Below, piece by piece: positions 19,988 to 31,587 of a stretch of 64,000 nucleotides of DNA. The stretch comes from Effrenium voratum (taxonomy: Eukaryota > Sar > Dinophyceae > Suessiales > Symbiodiniaceae). The stretch is taken from NCBI GenBank assembly GCA_963377175.1, contig CAUJNA010003505.1:62001-126000 (forward strand). The letters run 5' to 3'. A model generated the notes under the pieces. The model ran no database searches and was not told the DNA's origin. It saw only the letters and a list, made by a program, of their open reading frames with translations. Every line of letters begins with the position of its first letter. The first letter of the stretch is position 1. The translations under genes and the position numbers were made by a program.

Positions 19988-22321
19988 GCTGAGAGCACCG
20001 AGAGCTGAGAATTCGACGGTCCAGTCCCTTAAAAGCTAGAAAAGAAATCCGCCCTTCTGATTCTGCATGGACCATGTTGTTCGTTTTTTAGGACCTGTAG
20101 TACCAGGCCATGATGGTGACTCAGTTGCGCCCAAGACAAGTTTCAAAGGCTAGAATGTCCGACACGCTGCCGTTTTGTGCAAACAAGCATGCGCTTTATG
20201 GACCCTTGCAATTGATGGTTAACAGTTTGCTTCTATGATCATGGCTGAAATTGTTGTTACACTTACCACGCAAGCCCATTCCAACTTTTGTTCAGCCCTT
20301 GTAAATTGCAGGGTGCATCCAACTTGTCCCGCTTCCGATATTTTGGTGCACCGGCAGAGCCACCAAAAAAACAGTGGACCCCTTTTAACCCTTTGTGTTC
20401 TGGCTCTTCCTTTATTCCCCTTTTGACCAGCAATGCGTTAACTTTGACTTCTTTTCGGTTAGACCAAAGCCGGACGAGTGTTTTCGGGTTTGGAGCAGTG
20501 TGAAAGTCTCGCCCAGGAAAGGGGCGAAGACTGCCTTCCAAAAAGTTGGCTCCTCCCTGCAGGATTCCTCTTGCTGTTGGTAATTACACCAAACCTGCCC
20601 AAGGCAAATGGATCACCCTGATCCCAGAAAACTTAAGGTGGCAAGTGGTCTTGGGGTCAGGGCCGTGACACCAAACCACGCCCCCAGGTGCGCGTGTCTT
20701 TGGGGTGCTGTTCTCAAGGAAGACCAACGGAAAGTACTCATTGGGCTGGTTAGAGGCAAGCTCAAGTGGCAAGCTGGTCACAGGCATGATGCCAGAATAG
20801 TCCATATTTTCCAGAACCGCGGGAGTTGTTTGTGAGGTGCTTTGAGACAACGCATTCGAAAAACGCCAGGCGTGTCAACGTGGGGAGTTGCGGGAAGACA
20901 AAAGAGATCCTGGGTGTATTTTGTGCCATCCGTTTCAGGGGGTACTGATACCTTGAAATTCAAAACCCGGGCAGCTGAAGCTGAGAGGACTGTCCTAATC
21001 ACCAGGGGCGAACAGCCGCTCTGTTGACTCTTTACTCTGCTTGGACTCTTTCAATAGGGTTCCTGAAAGGATACATCTAAATGCCGCGCGCATCATTTGG
21101 CAACTCCGCTCTGGTGGCAACTTCCCAAACATCTTTTAGAAAAACAGCATGTAAGAAGAATGAAGGTTGCAAATCATGGACAATGAATCAACCCAATGTT
21201 CAGCAATAGTCCTTTGAATTTGGCGGTGATTTTTGCAGTGGACATATCAGAAACTTTCACACAACAGCATCAACATTTATCCTTTTGACGTGCCTCAATA
21301 TAAGAGGGTTAGACGTGTAGGCTTCCTTTGCAAACCCCTGATCTTTCTTCAACCCAAAAGGAGTTGGCGAAAAAGAGGCTCCCGCCCCACTGCAAGTGGT
21401 AATGCGATATCCCTTCTCGTGCGCTGAGTTGATCATGAGCACCTTCATCACGAGCTTCGGCCCCCTTGCAGCAAGCTTTGTGTCGGATTTGCTGGACGCT
21501 GCCCCCCCCCCCCCTTTGACAAAACGGTTTTGTGGGCAACCGCAGAAGCTAATTAGTTTGGGGTCGCCTAAGGTTGAACCAAATCCGTACCCAGAATGGA
21601 AAAAGGCACAGCGAGTCAGTCCCTCGTGTTTTGCGGACAATTTTGCTCGTCGCCATTTTGTCATTCGCACGATCATCCCGGAATTCGTCCCCAAAACCGT
21701 TTTCACACATGAGCAATCAAACAGTTTGGACCTTTGTTGGCCAATCCACTCAGGAAGTGAGACGGGGCCTTCTGAACGTGATATACCCTTCCTCCAACGA
21801 AAGCTGACGATTAGAGGGCTGAAGACGAAAGCTCACTCTGTGATAGGAAAGAAGGAGTTTGGGAGTTTGGACCGGGACCCGTGTCCTGTGATATATTCCA
21901 AGGCTGGGAATTTGGCCCATTATGCTGAAAGCAAAATTCGACTAAATCTCAAGGAGGGTTGGTTGAAATTATCGGAACTGACAAAACTGACCGTCTATTG
22001 TTTGTTTGACGCCACATTTTCCAACCAACCAAGGCCACACATGTTCCCCTCTGGGGGACGTAATCTTGTCCGTGGCTATGCGTGTTTGTCAAAATAGAGG
22101 TCCCATAAGAGGATAGGCGTCCTTTTGTTTTCCTTTAAACCACCCGCAAAAGGGGTCCTGCATATCGAGGGCACTCATGTGATGAGGGGTGTTTCCCAAA
22201 CTCAGGGACCCCCAAAAGTTGTTCTTTCCGGGCTCCTCGCGTTTATCTTCAGTGTATCCTTGAGTTCAAGAGACCAGACGGTTAGTTTGTCGGCCTCCGG
22301 GATCACTGGGAAAATCAACTC
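19988..22321. other. No certain gene; open minus-strand frames at 20584-21002
   Basis: The minus strand between 21002 and 20584 is open in two overlapping frames with protein-like composition (VSVPPETDGTKYTQD, then after a possible frameshift ENMDYSGIMPVTSLPLEL and NEYFPLVFLE). The region 21415-21510 is open in three frames. A C run lies at 21502-21514. No family recognised. Confidence 0.35.
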
Positions 22322-22380
22322 GGAAGGAAGGAAGGAAGGAAGGAAGGAAGGAAGGAAGGAAGGAAGGAAGGAAAGAAGGA
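22322..22380. repeat. (GGAA)n microsatellite
   Basis: About 14 copies of GGAA. Confidence 0.97.
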
Positions 22381-22632
22381 CATGAACAAGTAAAACAATA
22401 AATGCATAGACACATAAAATGCATGAACACACACACACACACATATCTAAAAAATAAAAACACTACGAATAAACACATAAATAAAGAAAGAAGCAAACGG
22501 AAAGACCGAAAGCATTAGTTGAGTCGATTAGTTTGAAGGACTGTCGCAAGCTGAGCCGCCGACCATGCCGGCAGCCGTGGCCCTGTGTGCTTCGCGCGCA
22601 CCTGACCCAACCCTGGCAGCCCTTTGCTGCAG

Positions 22633-22749
22633 GGGTGCGGCCCCACGGCCTGAAGATTGAGAGGAAAATCGGCCGTCCTCCCGCGGATCTGTTCCCTCCA
22701 CGGCGTTCGGAATGGAATGGCGGCCGCGCCCTCTTTCATGCTTCAGCCG
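22633..22749 (+). CDS. Candidate exon of an unidentified + strand gene
   Basis: Acceptor TTGCTGCAG then G, donor GCCG before GTGAGG (a canonical-looking GT donor). In entry phase 1 the 117-nt segment reads VRPHGLKIERKIGRPPADLF then PPRRSEWNGGRALFHASA. The surrounding block 22540-22860 is GC-rich and other frames are open too, including one from ATG 22565, so the frame choice rests on splice context. No family recognised. Confidence 0.4.
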
Positions 22750-25700
22750 GTGAGGACTGCTGTCTCGTGGTGAGTGGGCTTGCTTGCCTGCCTGCCTGCT
22801 TGTCGTTCCAGCTCCTCGGCTTGCCGCGTTTGGCTGGCAGTGTGAGGCCACACCCGCCATATTGCGTTTTGCGTGGCTAGATGTCCAAAGTTTCTTTTTC
22901 AGTTGGCCACCGTTCGGGGTTGCAGTGGGTCCTGCTTTCGCATGAGCTACCGGTTCAATAGAACTGTGCTAGCAGCTTGAAGAACATGAGGGGGGTTTGG
23001 TTGGGGCTTGAACAATCGTTTGGCCCGAGGTTGAGGAAGAAAGTAGGGGTGCCTGGGAAGTCTTCCACCAGGTGACTTTGTGCCAAGTACGGGGCTTCCC
23101 CATGTTGGGGCCCATGACCTTCCTACCCAGAGCCAGAAAGTGAAGAAGATGAGAAGGAGGACTTGAGTTTTCTGGAAAGCGTCAGGGTATTGGATCCTTG
23201 CACCTTGAACAAGTACCAATGAGCACATGCACAACACGAAGAAGGGAGAAAAAGAAGAAACGCCTGCTAAGAAGACGAAGACAATCAGAGTAGAGTGCTT
23301 TGGCTTTGTGCGCCCAAAGCAGATACAAATATATTTTAATGATCAAATAGTGGGGGCCCCATTCCTAGATCAAGAGTCGTATTGCGGAAATGCGGCAAGC
23401 TGCTCGACACGCGTAGCTAGGGCAAATAGAAGGCAAAGAAGGACAATAAATTGAAAAAGACAAACGTCAGCAGCAAGGAAAAGGGGAAGGAGAATCAAAA
23501 GCGAATATCGAAAGGAAGAGGCAGATGGAAAAGGAAACAGACAAGAGAAGAAACAAGTGAAAGAACAGGAACCGTAGGGAAGGAACTAGAAAAGCAAAAG
23601 GAGAAGGAACAGGAGGGAAACAGTGAAAACCCGAACAAGAACATGGGAGACAAGGATCTATTGATTGATTTGATGGGTCCGCAATGTCCATCCGGAGGTT
23701 TGTTGTGCTGGCAAACACGCTGCCAAGTTGAAATTGACGCAAAGGACAGCGCCCAGAATCAACGCCTGAGGGTCAGTACAGGTCCATTGTTTTCTTTTTA
23801 CTGTGATGCCACCCGTGAAGCATTGTTGTCTTGGCATAACCTGCCCTTCGAAGGTCCTTTGTTGCACTCGAACTATTACTTCACCGGCCGCTTCTTGCCA
23901 AAGGACTCGCCTTTCGCCATATTTCGCCTTTCGATTCTCCTACAGTAAGGCACTCTGACCAGGGTTGGACAACACGTTGTTTATGGTTTCCTGAAAGGGA
24001 AGCCAAAGGTGAGCTGTTTCAAATAGTGCTCCAAACATGTTTAAACATGAAGTTCGCCAGGAAGCAGAACCCCTGGTTGTTGAAGACAGGGTGTCCCGTT
24101 CAAGAGGGATTCTTCTAGCTGTAACATACTCAAATGGGTCTCCTCGCAAAAGTCTGACATTCTTAGCTGGACGATAATATGAACATGTTGTCTGGCACAC
24201 CAGAGTTAAGTTACCTCAAGTTGGCTGAACATAGTAATAGTCCTGTCCTCAGCACCTCCATTAACGCATACGGGCCAGATCGCCGTAGAGCTTCTTTTCC
24301 TGAACGGCTGTTGTGCTGCCAGGCCGCTCTTATTTCCTTGACGATACCTCTACCAAGCACTTGACCCTCTGAGCCGGGGGTTCATACGGTCAACTCAACA
24401 GAGATGTGAAGCATCCTCCCAAACATTGACATGGACGTGCACATTTTGAAGAACGAACCCACTCTATTCGAGGGGTTTTGGTGCGGAGATTGGCTGCCAA
24501 AGCCTCAGTTCCACTTGATTGGCCCTACCTTCTGCCCATCCATTTGCAGGTCCCTGTGAAGGTGCCCCCCTTTGATTCCTTCTGGGTGCAGCATGGCGGT
24601 GGACAATTCCGTGTTTTAGGGATACTTTCAGCGATTGTTGGAATGACTCATGGTATCACCGATTTCGGGTGCTGGGCAAAAGGCAAAATGTCAGGGTAGA
24701 GACTCGGACACTGGTTGGTTTCGGTGGGTTTTCCTGTTCCTTTTTTTCTTCCGGATTTGGGACCATCGGAGACCATAGACATCGTTGGCCCCAGGTTTAG
24801 GGTTGAATGGAGATCAAAAGGAAACCATGCCGGCGATCTACTTTTAAACCGTGGCTAAGTACTTGCTTGAGCTAGTTTTACACCATTATACACACTCACG
24901 GTTTTGCCCAGAACAGTCCAGGATGCCCAACGGGCCCCATTGTTCTTTGAATTTTGAGTGTTTGTGTTGCTTTTGCATCTCAATGCGCTGAAACTAGCAA
25001 CGTGCATCCATTGTGTCGCATCCGTACCATCCTATTCATTTATGCCCTTGTATTGTAGAGTTAAGCCCCCATTGAGTGTGGGTCAACATGGAGGAACCCG
25101 CCCAACATGGGGGGGGCCTTTTTGGTTTTGTGTTCAACCAACCCTCAGCAGGGCTCCTTAAAAGATACATGTTGCCCATTTGAAACATGGCGTTTTCCAC
25201 CAAAACAAAGGACACCACCATTTACAAGGCAATGTTCAGGTGTATAATGTAAGGATCCCTGCTCAACACAAACCCACTTGTTCCATTGAATCACCTCGCA
25301 GGACCAAGGCAACTCGCAGCTTTGCGACGACTCCTGGTGAGCCGAGAGAAGCACTCGTTGGCCTCGTTGGCCTTGACCCAACTGAGCCGCCGGCTCCCAG
25401 AACCACAATGGGCACAGATCCAAAGAAGAAACCTGGCTACACCTCAATATGGACGTGCATGATTATGCAGCATGATAAACCTATAGAAAGAATCATGAGC
25501 CCACATGATGGGGTAGAGTGACATGAACAGCCTATTTCATGGCGAAACACAGTGGTTCGTTTAGTGGGTCTTAGGGTTATTATACTGGCTAGGTTGAGTT
25601 GTCCCCTTGGTGACTGCTTTTTTAAACATCACTTTATGGAAACTCCAACTCAGAGACCAGAACCATTAGAGAGGGGGTGCCCTTTACTTGGCAAGAACCT

Positions 25701-28336
25701 TTATAAGTCTCTTTCTCAATCATCTCCATTCCCATCAAGATCAGGAACTGTGGAGAGATGAGCCCATACACACGTCACTCATGATAAACCTAAGCCTATG
25801 CCGGTCGTATGTTGGCAAGGGCCCAAACACCCGATGTTGAGGGCCCAGTTTTTGAACAGTGTGGGTGTGTGGGTACGGCTATGTGAATGGAACCACACAT
25901 TGCCTCACCTCAGCATGTTTGTCTCCTACAGGTCTCTATTGAGCGCTGTTAGCCCATATCGAGGTGGGCTAAGTTTCTGGACACCCGTGGAAACAAGTTT
26001 TCTCGGGGTGCGTGTCTTTTCAGCTTGGTTTGGAGGGCCACCAAAAGCAAACAAAACAGTTCTCCTTGTTTTGAGACATACCACTGGTTTTGAGCACCCA
26101 GATACAACGTCTGTGGCCGGAGGGCTGGTGGCTTGAGTTATGGTGGATGCTCTTGCCTGCGCACGTTCAGCACACAAAGTCTGCAATTTCTCCATTACAT
26201 GCTGTTGCTGTTTATTGCATCCACTTATCCGCACAGCACACACACATACATATACTCATTTACATTTAAACATTTCCTTTTTGCAACACCAGTAAACTTG
26301 TGTATGTGTATCTCTGTCTACATTTGGGAACCATACACAGTACGGGTGTTTGCTTGCTTTGTTCAAGTTTTGGACGAGTGTGGCTGACAGTGCCAATATG
26401 TGGCAATGCTCTCCGTATGCGCGGAAGATGCAAAGATGCTTGATTGCCTTGACATCAGCAGGAAACATGGGTTGAGAGCGCTGATGCTTGCCACCAGTGT
26501 CAACTTTCATGTTCAGCCAATTAAGGAGGCGTCTCCGAGCCATGAAACGATGACTATTTGGTAGGTGGGCTTGTTTTCCTTTGCCTGTTCAACTTCCTGG
26601 CTTCCAGAGTTTCCGTGTGTGTTTGAGGGCACCCTTCTTGGGTTTGGGGATCATGTCGGGGCTTCCCAAGTTTTTGGGAGTTGGCGCTGCCGCAACCCTT
26701 GAACCTTCCCAAGCAGGTCCCTTGGGGATTCCTTGCTTCCACTTTGCGAAGATTGTGATTTGGGATGTGACGCTGGCTAAGTGTTTAACTTTCAAGGGAT
26801 CAAGAAATCAGAGTGGATTCCAACAGGAAAAGGAGACATGGTTGGCTTGTTGGTTTGCTTTGTCCTCGTCTTTCAAAACAGGAAACAGAGAAAGGCTGGT
26901 TGGAGTGTCCCAGTCGAAAACACACACGTGCACTTTGTTTCATGTTTGGCGATCCACATGGAACCTGGGCCCATCCCTTTGGCGGGCTCCATGGACGGGG
27001 TAAATCATTGTCACCGGCAAATGGAATGACCGGGTTGGGATTGCTTAAGAGATTCGGCCGGCTGGTGCTGCTCGACCCATTTTCGTTTTAGAATGGAGTG
27101 GGCACTGGAAACCGTAGGACAATGCGTGTAGCTATTTTGTCTCCTTTCGTGCCCAATTGAGTGTGTGAATTTTGATTGGACCCTTCGGTGGACATCGAAT
27201 ACATCTCCAACAAACATGGAAGCTAACGGAAAGGTGTGGGAACAAGGTTCATTACTTTCCGAATGAGGGCTAAACGCCCGCTCCACTTTCATGATTGTTG
27301 GAAAGAATGTTCGCCAGCCACTTGAGAGCGAAGCACACTCCTACTTGGAGCCGTCAATTGCGACTTCATAGGACCATGAGAAGGATTGACACCATGGAGC
27401 CATGACCATGGCCGAAATGTTGGGAGTCTCGACTGTGGCGAGGGAGTACGTGGGGGCCAGCCCAACTCACTTTTTCAAAAGCCCACTCGTCCACCCAATT
27501 TTTCCCATGTCCTCTTGGGGAAGCATTCCTCATCTTGTCCGGGGTTCCCACAAATCAAGCCACGAGGCTGCATCCGGATGAGGAGTACCAGGTACGGACC
27601 CGTAGCACCCAGTTGGCTCGTCCGCGGGGACTTTCAGCGCTGGAGGATGCTTCGGGACGGTCAGGATAACAAGCAGTATGGGGATGTTTTTGGTGGATTG
27701 CGCGGGGGATTCCTTTGATTCGCACCCGCCAGATGTATCCGAAGCAAACAGCTTCAGCGAGCTCAGGCTGCGCTTTGGATGTGGTGTTGAGCCCGTGAGC
27801 ACTTTTGGAGCGGTATGGGTCCAAAGCTCAGGCGTCAGCGAATCGACCTGTAAGTCCTTTGGGTTTCCCTTTGTCCATTTGTCCCAAAAGGGCAACCTAG
27901 TTCCAGCTGCTGCCAGGTGAGCGAGGCTTAAGGAAAAAGGGCGAGCTGCACTGGGAGTTGCAACAAAGCCTTTGGCTAGGTCAAGTCTTGGTTTCGCCGA
28001 ATGCACCTTTTCACCTTGAGTTTTAGGTCTTACTTCGTGAGATACATGCGGAGCGCTCCTTGCGAGCTTTTGACCTTTAGGGTTGGGGTTCCAACAAGCT
28101 CACAGATGTGGAACGTGAGGGGCCAATGGATTACACACGTTATTCTCCCATGATCATGATGTAAATTTGGCTTTGAAGTGTATCTTTGTTGGTGTCAACT
28201 CGAAAGGCCCAAGGCGCCGCCAGAAAGGGGGGAGCAGTTCTTTCTGCGCGGCGCCAGCAGGACGTGCCGGGGGGACTCTCCAAAATCGCAAGGACAGGAA
28301 GGGCCTCTTTTTTTCAACAACAGAAACGCATGGCAG
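22750..28336. other. Long region without a certain gene
   Basis: Two consecutive Lys/Glu-rich + frames cover 23227-23454 and 23451-23948 (for example RVECFGFVRPKQIQIYF; the second begins at the stop of the first in another frame). The composition is A-rich and unlike the candidate exons. Another + frame at about 27640-27848 (SMGMFLVDCAGDSF to WVQSSGVSEST) ends just before GTAAGTCC, a possible donor. Both are unassigned. I see no repeat array in the region. Confidence 0.35.
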
Positions 28337-28390
28337 GTGATGTTAGACCCTGACTGCCTGGTCAACGTGCACAACGAGTCCGCTCAGCTG
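28337..28390 (+). CDS. Candidate exon of an unidentified + strand gene
   Basis: Acceptor CATGGCAG then G, donor CAGCTG before GCGGGG (GC). Phase 0, 18 codons reading VMLDPDCLVNVHNESAQL. A further possible exon just upstream (28228-28255, GEQFFLRG) would join in phase. The product is not recognised. Whether it belongs with the exons near 12.9-22.6 kb is unknown. Confidence 0.45.
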
Positions 28391-28689
28391 GCGGGGACCT
28401 TTTTTTTTGCCGGGGGAGAGAAGGGGGGGGTGGAGGGAGGTACCCTTTGCAGCTTGGTTTGTATAATTGGAAATCAAACGCAAAACCCCAAGTTTTTGGA
28501 CGCCCTCATTTTGACAGCATGGGTCCATAGGGAGTGGTGGGCATATATGCAGCCTTCTGACCTACTGTGGGTCAGGGTTGGCTGCAACGTTTGTTGTAAC
28601 AACCCCTGGTACCCTTAGGTCAGGGGACCGTTGCAAAAGGGTTCTCTCCGATCCCAGGTTTTACTAAAAGAACCATCATGTGTTTTTCC

Positions 28690-28911
28690 CCAACAGCTGA
28701 AAGCTTTGGGGTCTCAGCTCAGATAGGCTCCGGGGTGGTCCGGGGCGGGCCCGAGGTAAGGTTGCACGAGGGTTCCACCAGGGTTCCACCAGGGTTCCAC
28801 TAGGAGTCCACCAGAGTTCCACCAGGGTTCCACTGGGGTTCCACCAGGGTTCCACGAGCGAGCACTCAAAAGAGCACCGCATGCTGTTGGGGATATCACC
28901 TGAGTTTATCC
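28690..28911 (-). repeat. Partial copy of the 1.8-3.3 kb composite repeat
   Basis: CAACAGCTGAAAGCTTTGGG and CTCAGATAGGCTCCGGGGTG are the reverse complement of 2022-2057. They are followed by about eight GGTTCCACCAGG units and then by GCATGCTGTTGGGGATATCA and CCTGAGTTTAT, matching GGTGCTGTTGGGGATATCGC at 3280-3310. Confidence 0.85.
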
Positions 28912-29578
28912 GCATTCGATGTCGAAAACCCATTGCGATCGAACCAAATCATTCAACGGTCTTCCGACCCGGGAAACCAACAGTTTCATTCATGCAGCCC
29001 GACCGGAATTACTGGGACTAGGACACTAAGGGTCCCTCAGCTTGCTTAACGGAGGGATACCAATGGCGGCTTGCACCCACGATTCAGCCAAGGTTGACAT
29101 CTTGGGAAGGGGACGCCCTCTGAATTTACACATAAAACTTAGGCTTGGCAAGCCTTTTGTTGGGCCATTGCCAGCTTGGACTTTCCTGAGATGTTTACAC
29201 AGCACGGTCTACTGCCCTGCAAACCAGCATGGAACCCAAAAACGGGGTCGGATCCTCAAAAAAATATTTCTCTCCACTCGAGGGTTGTTTGGGTTCCGCC
29301 CGCGAATTTCCCAAGGGTTGAATCGCCATCATTTTCTTCAGCGCTTCGACCAAAGTTTGCTTGCCCCCTTTTGGTGGCTTAAGAAAGCGGGGCCAACAGG
29401 ACACGTGTTATTTTGGAAGAAGACAACGGGCAACCAAGGGCACTTTCCCTTTTGGGTTGGCCCCCATTTGGAGACTCTCTCAGTCATTGGAGAGTTGTTT
29501 GGCTCGTTGGGAAACCGCCTCCGCTTGTAATTTGGTTCGTGCGCCCACTGTCATCCCCTTTGGAAAGTTAGGTAGGGC
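28912..29578. other. No gene recognised
   Basis: The + ORF 29042-29530 has no coding bias or motif. Confidence 0.45.
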
Positions 29579-29733
29579 CAGTTTCCGTGATACCACGAGA
29601 CTCGTCTTATTGATATATGTATGTATGTATATATATATATGTATATATATATATGCATATATATATATATACGCATACACATATATATATATACATAAGG
29701 GGGATGGCCTGCTTTGGTATCACGGAAACATAT
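29579..29733. mobile_element. TA microsatellite enclosed by terminal inverted repeats
   Basis: GTTTCCGTGATACCACGAG at the left is matched by TTTGGTATCACGGAAACA at the right, enclosing a TA/TG tract at 29612-29698. The same terminal motif (TTTCTGTGATACCAAA) occurs singly near 46283 and 46967. This suggests a small MITE family whose interior has become a microsatellite. Confidence 0.7.
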
Positions 29734-31502
29734 TACCCACAACCGTGGTGTCATCCGCTTAGCTGCAGTTAATCACCGGTTCCCCATTTTTGGATCACCG
29801 CAAGGTAGACTTTGAAAATGATCACCCCAAACTTAGAAATGGAACCGTCTGATCGAACTGCTTCCGTCTGATCGAACTTGGGCTCTCAGCCAATGGCTTC
29901 GGGCAGTGCTGGCAGGAGCGTCGAATGCTGCAAGCATCACGCTAAAGGCTAGCAGCACACCGTCTGCCAAAATTTAAAGCAGACTCTGAGCATTTGGTGT
30001 ACCCCAGAGTCGGGCCAAGACCGCACCAGGTAAGGCCATTCTAGGGCCTACTTAGTGTTGGTTTTGGCTGCGTTGGTTTAAACAGCCACTGCTGGACAGA
30101 ATATCTTGACTCTTGGGCAGCCACACATCAGCATCGAAGGGACCTTGAATGGAAGCCAAACGACACCTTCGGGACTAACCAAACCCTAGAGACACCTAGA
30201 CCCTTAGTGGGAAAAGCACATGTTGCAGGACCACCCCGCGTCATTTGGACATTTGAGCGGGCCGTGTGACCTTGATGCCATGGATGCTGGCAATGGAGAC
30301 GACAAGCCGGGAGCCAAGAACCGTGCCGGGTGGGTTTGTCTCCAAATGGGGTCTCAGTTCTTTTCAGTTGATTTTCGGGTCGAACTATGGAGAACCCTGA
30401 ACATGACAGCCTTAGAGTACTGCAGAGTGACCAACCGGTGGTTTCCCATTGTTGGCCTCAAAAAAGCAGGTCTCCCTGCTGGCGCACTGGAGTGTTTAGC
30501 CGCGGGGCTGTATCTTGCTGTATATGGCTAGGGGGACATCATCATGGCCAGATTGCTTCTCCGTACTTTCTGCTGGGTATGTGAGGTTCAGTCGAAGCAG
30601 CCGTGTCTATGGTCATGGAAAACTTATTAAGATTCTCACACACCCAGGGACCCACTGATTTCCCCATGTCCTTTTTAAGCCAACCACATATTCCGACCTT
30701 GGCTCATACAGGCAATGGACAGTATTCTTGCTAGTCGACTAGTTTGGGAGGATTTATGGGCTCACCCACAAATCGGGGGCAACGAGCACCTTTGCCATGT
30801 CTCACAGAGGAACAAGTTGAACATGTCTACCAGGTTCTTATCATTCAACGGACTATCTTTCAACTAGTCTACAGTTGATTTGGGAGGACACAATGTCCCT
30901 AGCTCCCCACAAACATTTGCCAGTACTATTGTCAGTCACTAACATGGTGGGCAAGCAGCGACTTCACATTCCCGGGGTTTGCGACCTCGCCGATGAGAGT
31001 CTCTGACTTGAAGATAGCTGATTTCATGCTTGTGAATTAATCGTGTGGGATGACCCTTCCATCGACTGGCCGGAGTCGTGGTTTGGAGAACTTCCTCTAA
31101 AAAGGGCTCCATGGCAACGGGCTGGAGGCTATATCCGAGTCAACCCCAGATTGGATCCGTGCAAAACGGCTCACATTTCTTTGATTTTCGGAAAATCAAG
31201 TCAAAGCTGAGAAGCGTGAAAATGTGGTGTTGGAGTCAGATGTCCCCAAAACCTAGGGGCAGTGTTAGCGTGTGATGACTGTGCGTGAATTTATATCGCG
31301 GGACCTGGAAATCATTCTGGGTTGCTTTTCGCGAAAGGAACCCAGCGGGATTTCTGCCCATTTTCCATTTTTCCAGATCCCCCGTTCTATTTACACACAG
31401 ATCCCCCTTTTCACCACGTTGTAGCTTTGTGCGGCTTCGCCTTATACGACCAGTTTCAGCGGCTGAAGCCTCCCTCGAGCTCGGGCCCCGGGCCCAAGCG
31501 CG
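29734..31502. other. No certain gene upstream of the kinase gene
   Basis: The + ORF 30220-30531 is partly protein-like (CDLDAMDAGNGDDKPGAKN) but unassigned. The promoter of the downstream gene cannot be recognised; dinoflagellate genes usually lack a TATA box. No copy of the dinoflagellate spliced-leader sequence was seen. Confidence 0.4.
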
Positions 31503-31587
31503 ATGCGGCGATGCGCCCGGAGGACCGTGGAGGTCTTCGTGACGGGCCGGATCTGCCTCTTCGGGGAGCACTCCGACTGGGCAGGAG
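31503..31587 (+). CDS. Exon 1: GHMP kinase N-terminus
   Basis: Reads MRRCARRTVEVFVTG then RICLFGEHSDWAG. GEH-D-AGG is the galactokinase-like sugar-binding signature at the start of GHMP kinases. The ATG at 31503 is the first in frame after a stop at 31464; a further upstream exon cannot be excluded because CCAGTTTCAG at 31451-31460 resembles an acceptor. It ends GCAGGAG before GCGGCC (GC donor), splitting the second Gly of AGG. Confidence 0.85.

Noticed and set aside
21396..22097. 233-codon + ORF
   Set aside because: Includes a C-run and intron-like sequence. Only the first part (21420-21500) is protein-like, and that is open in three frames, so no strand can be chosen.
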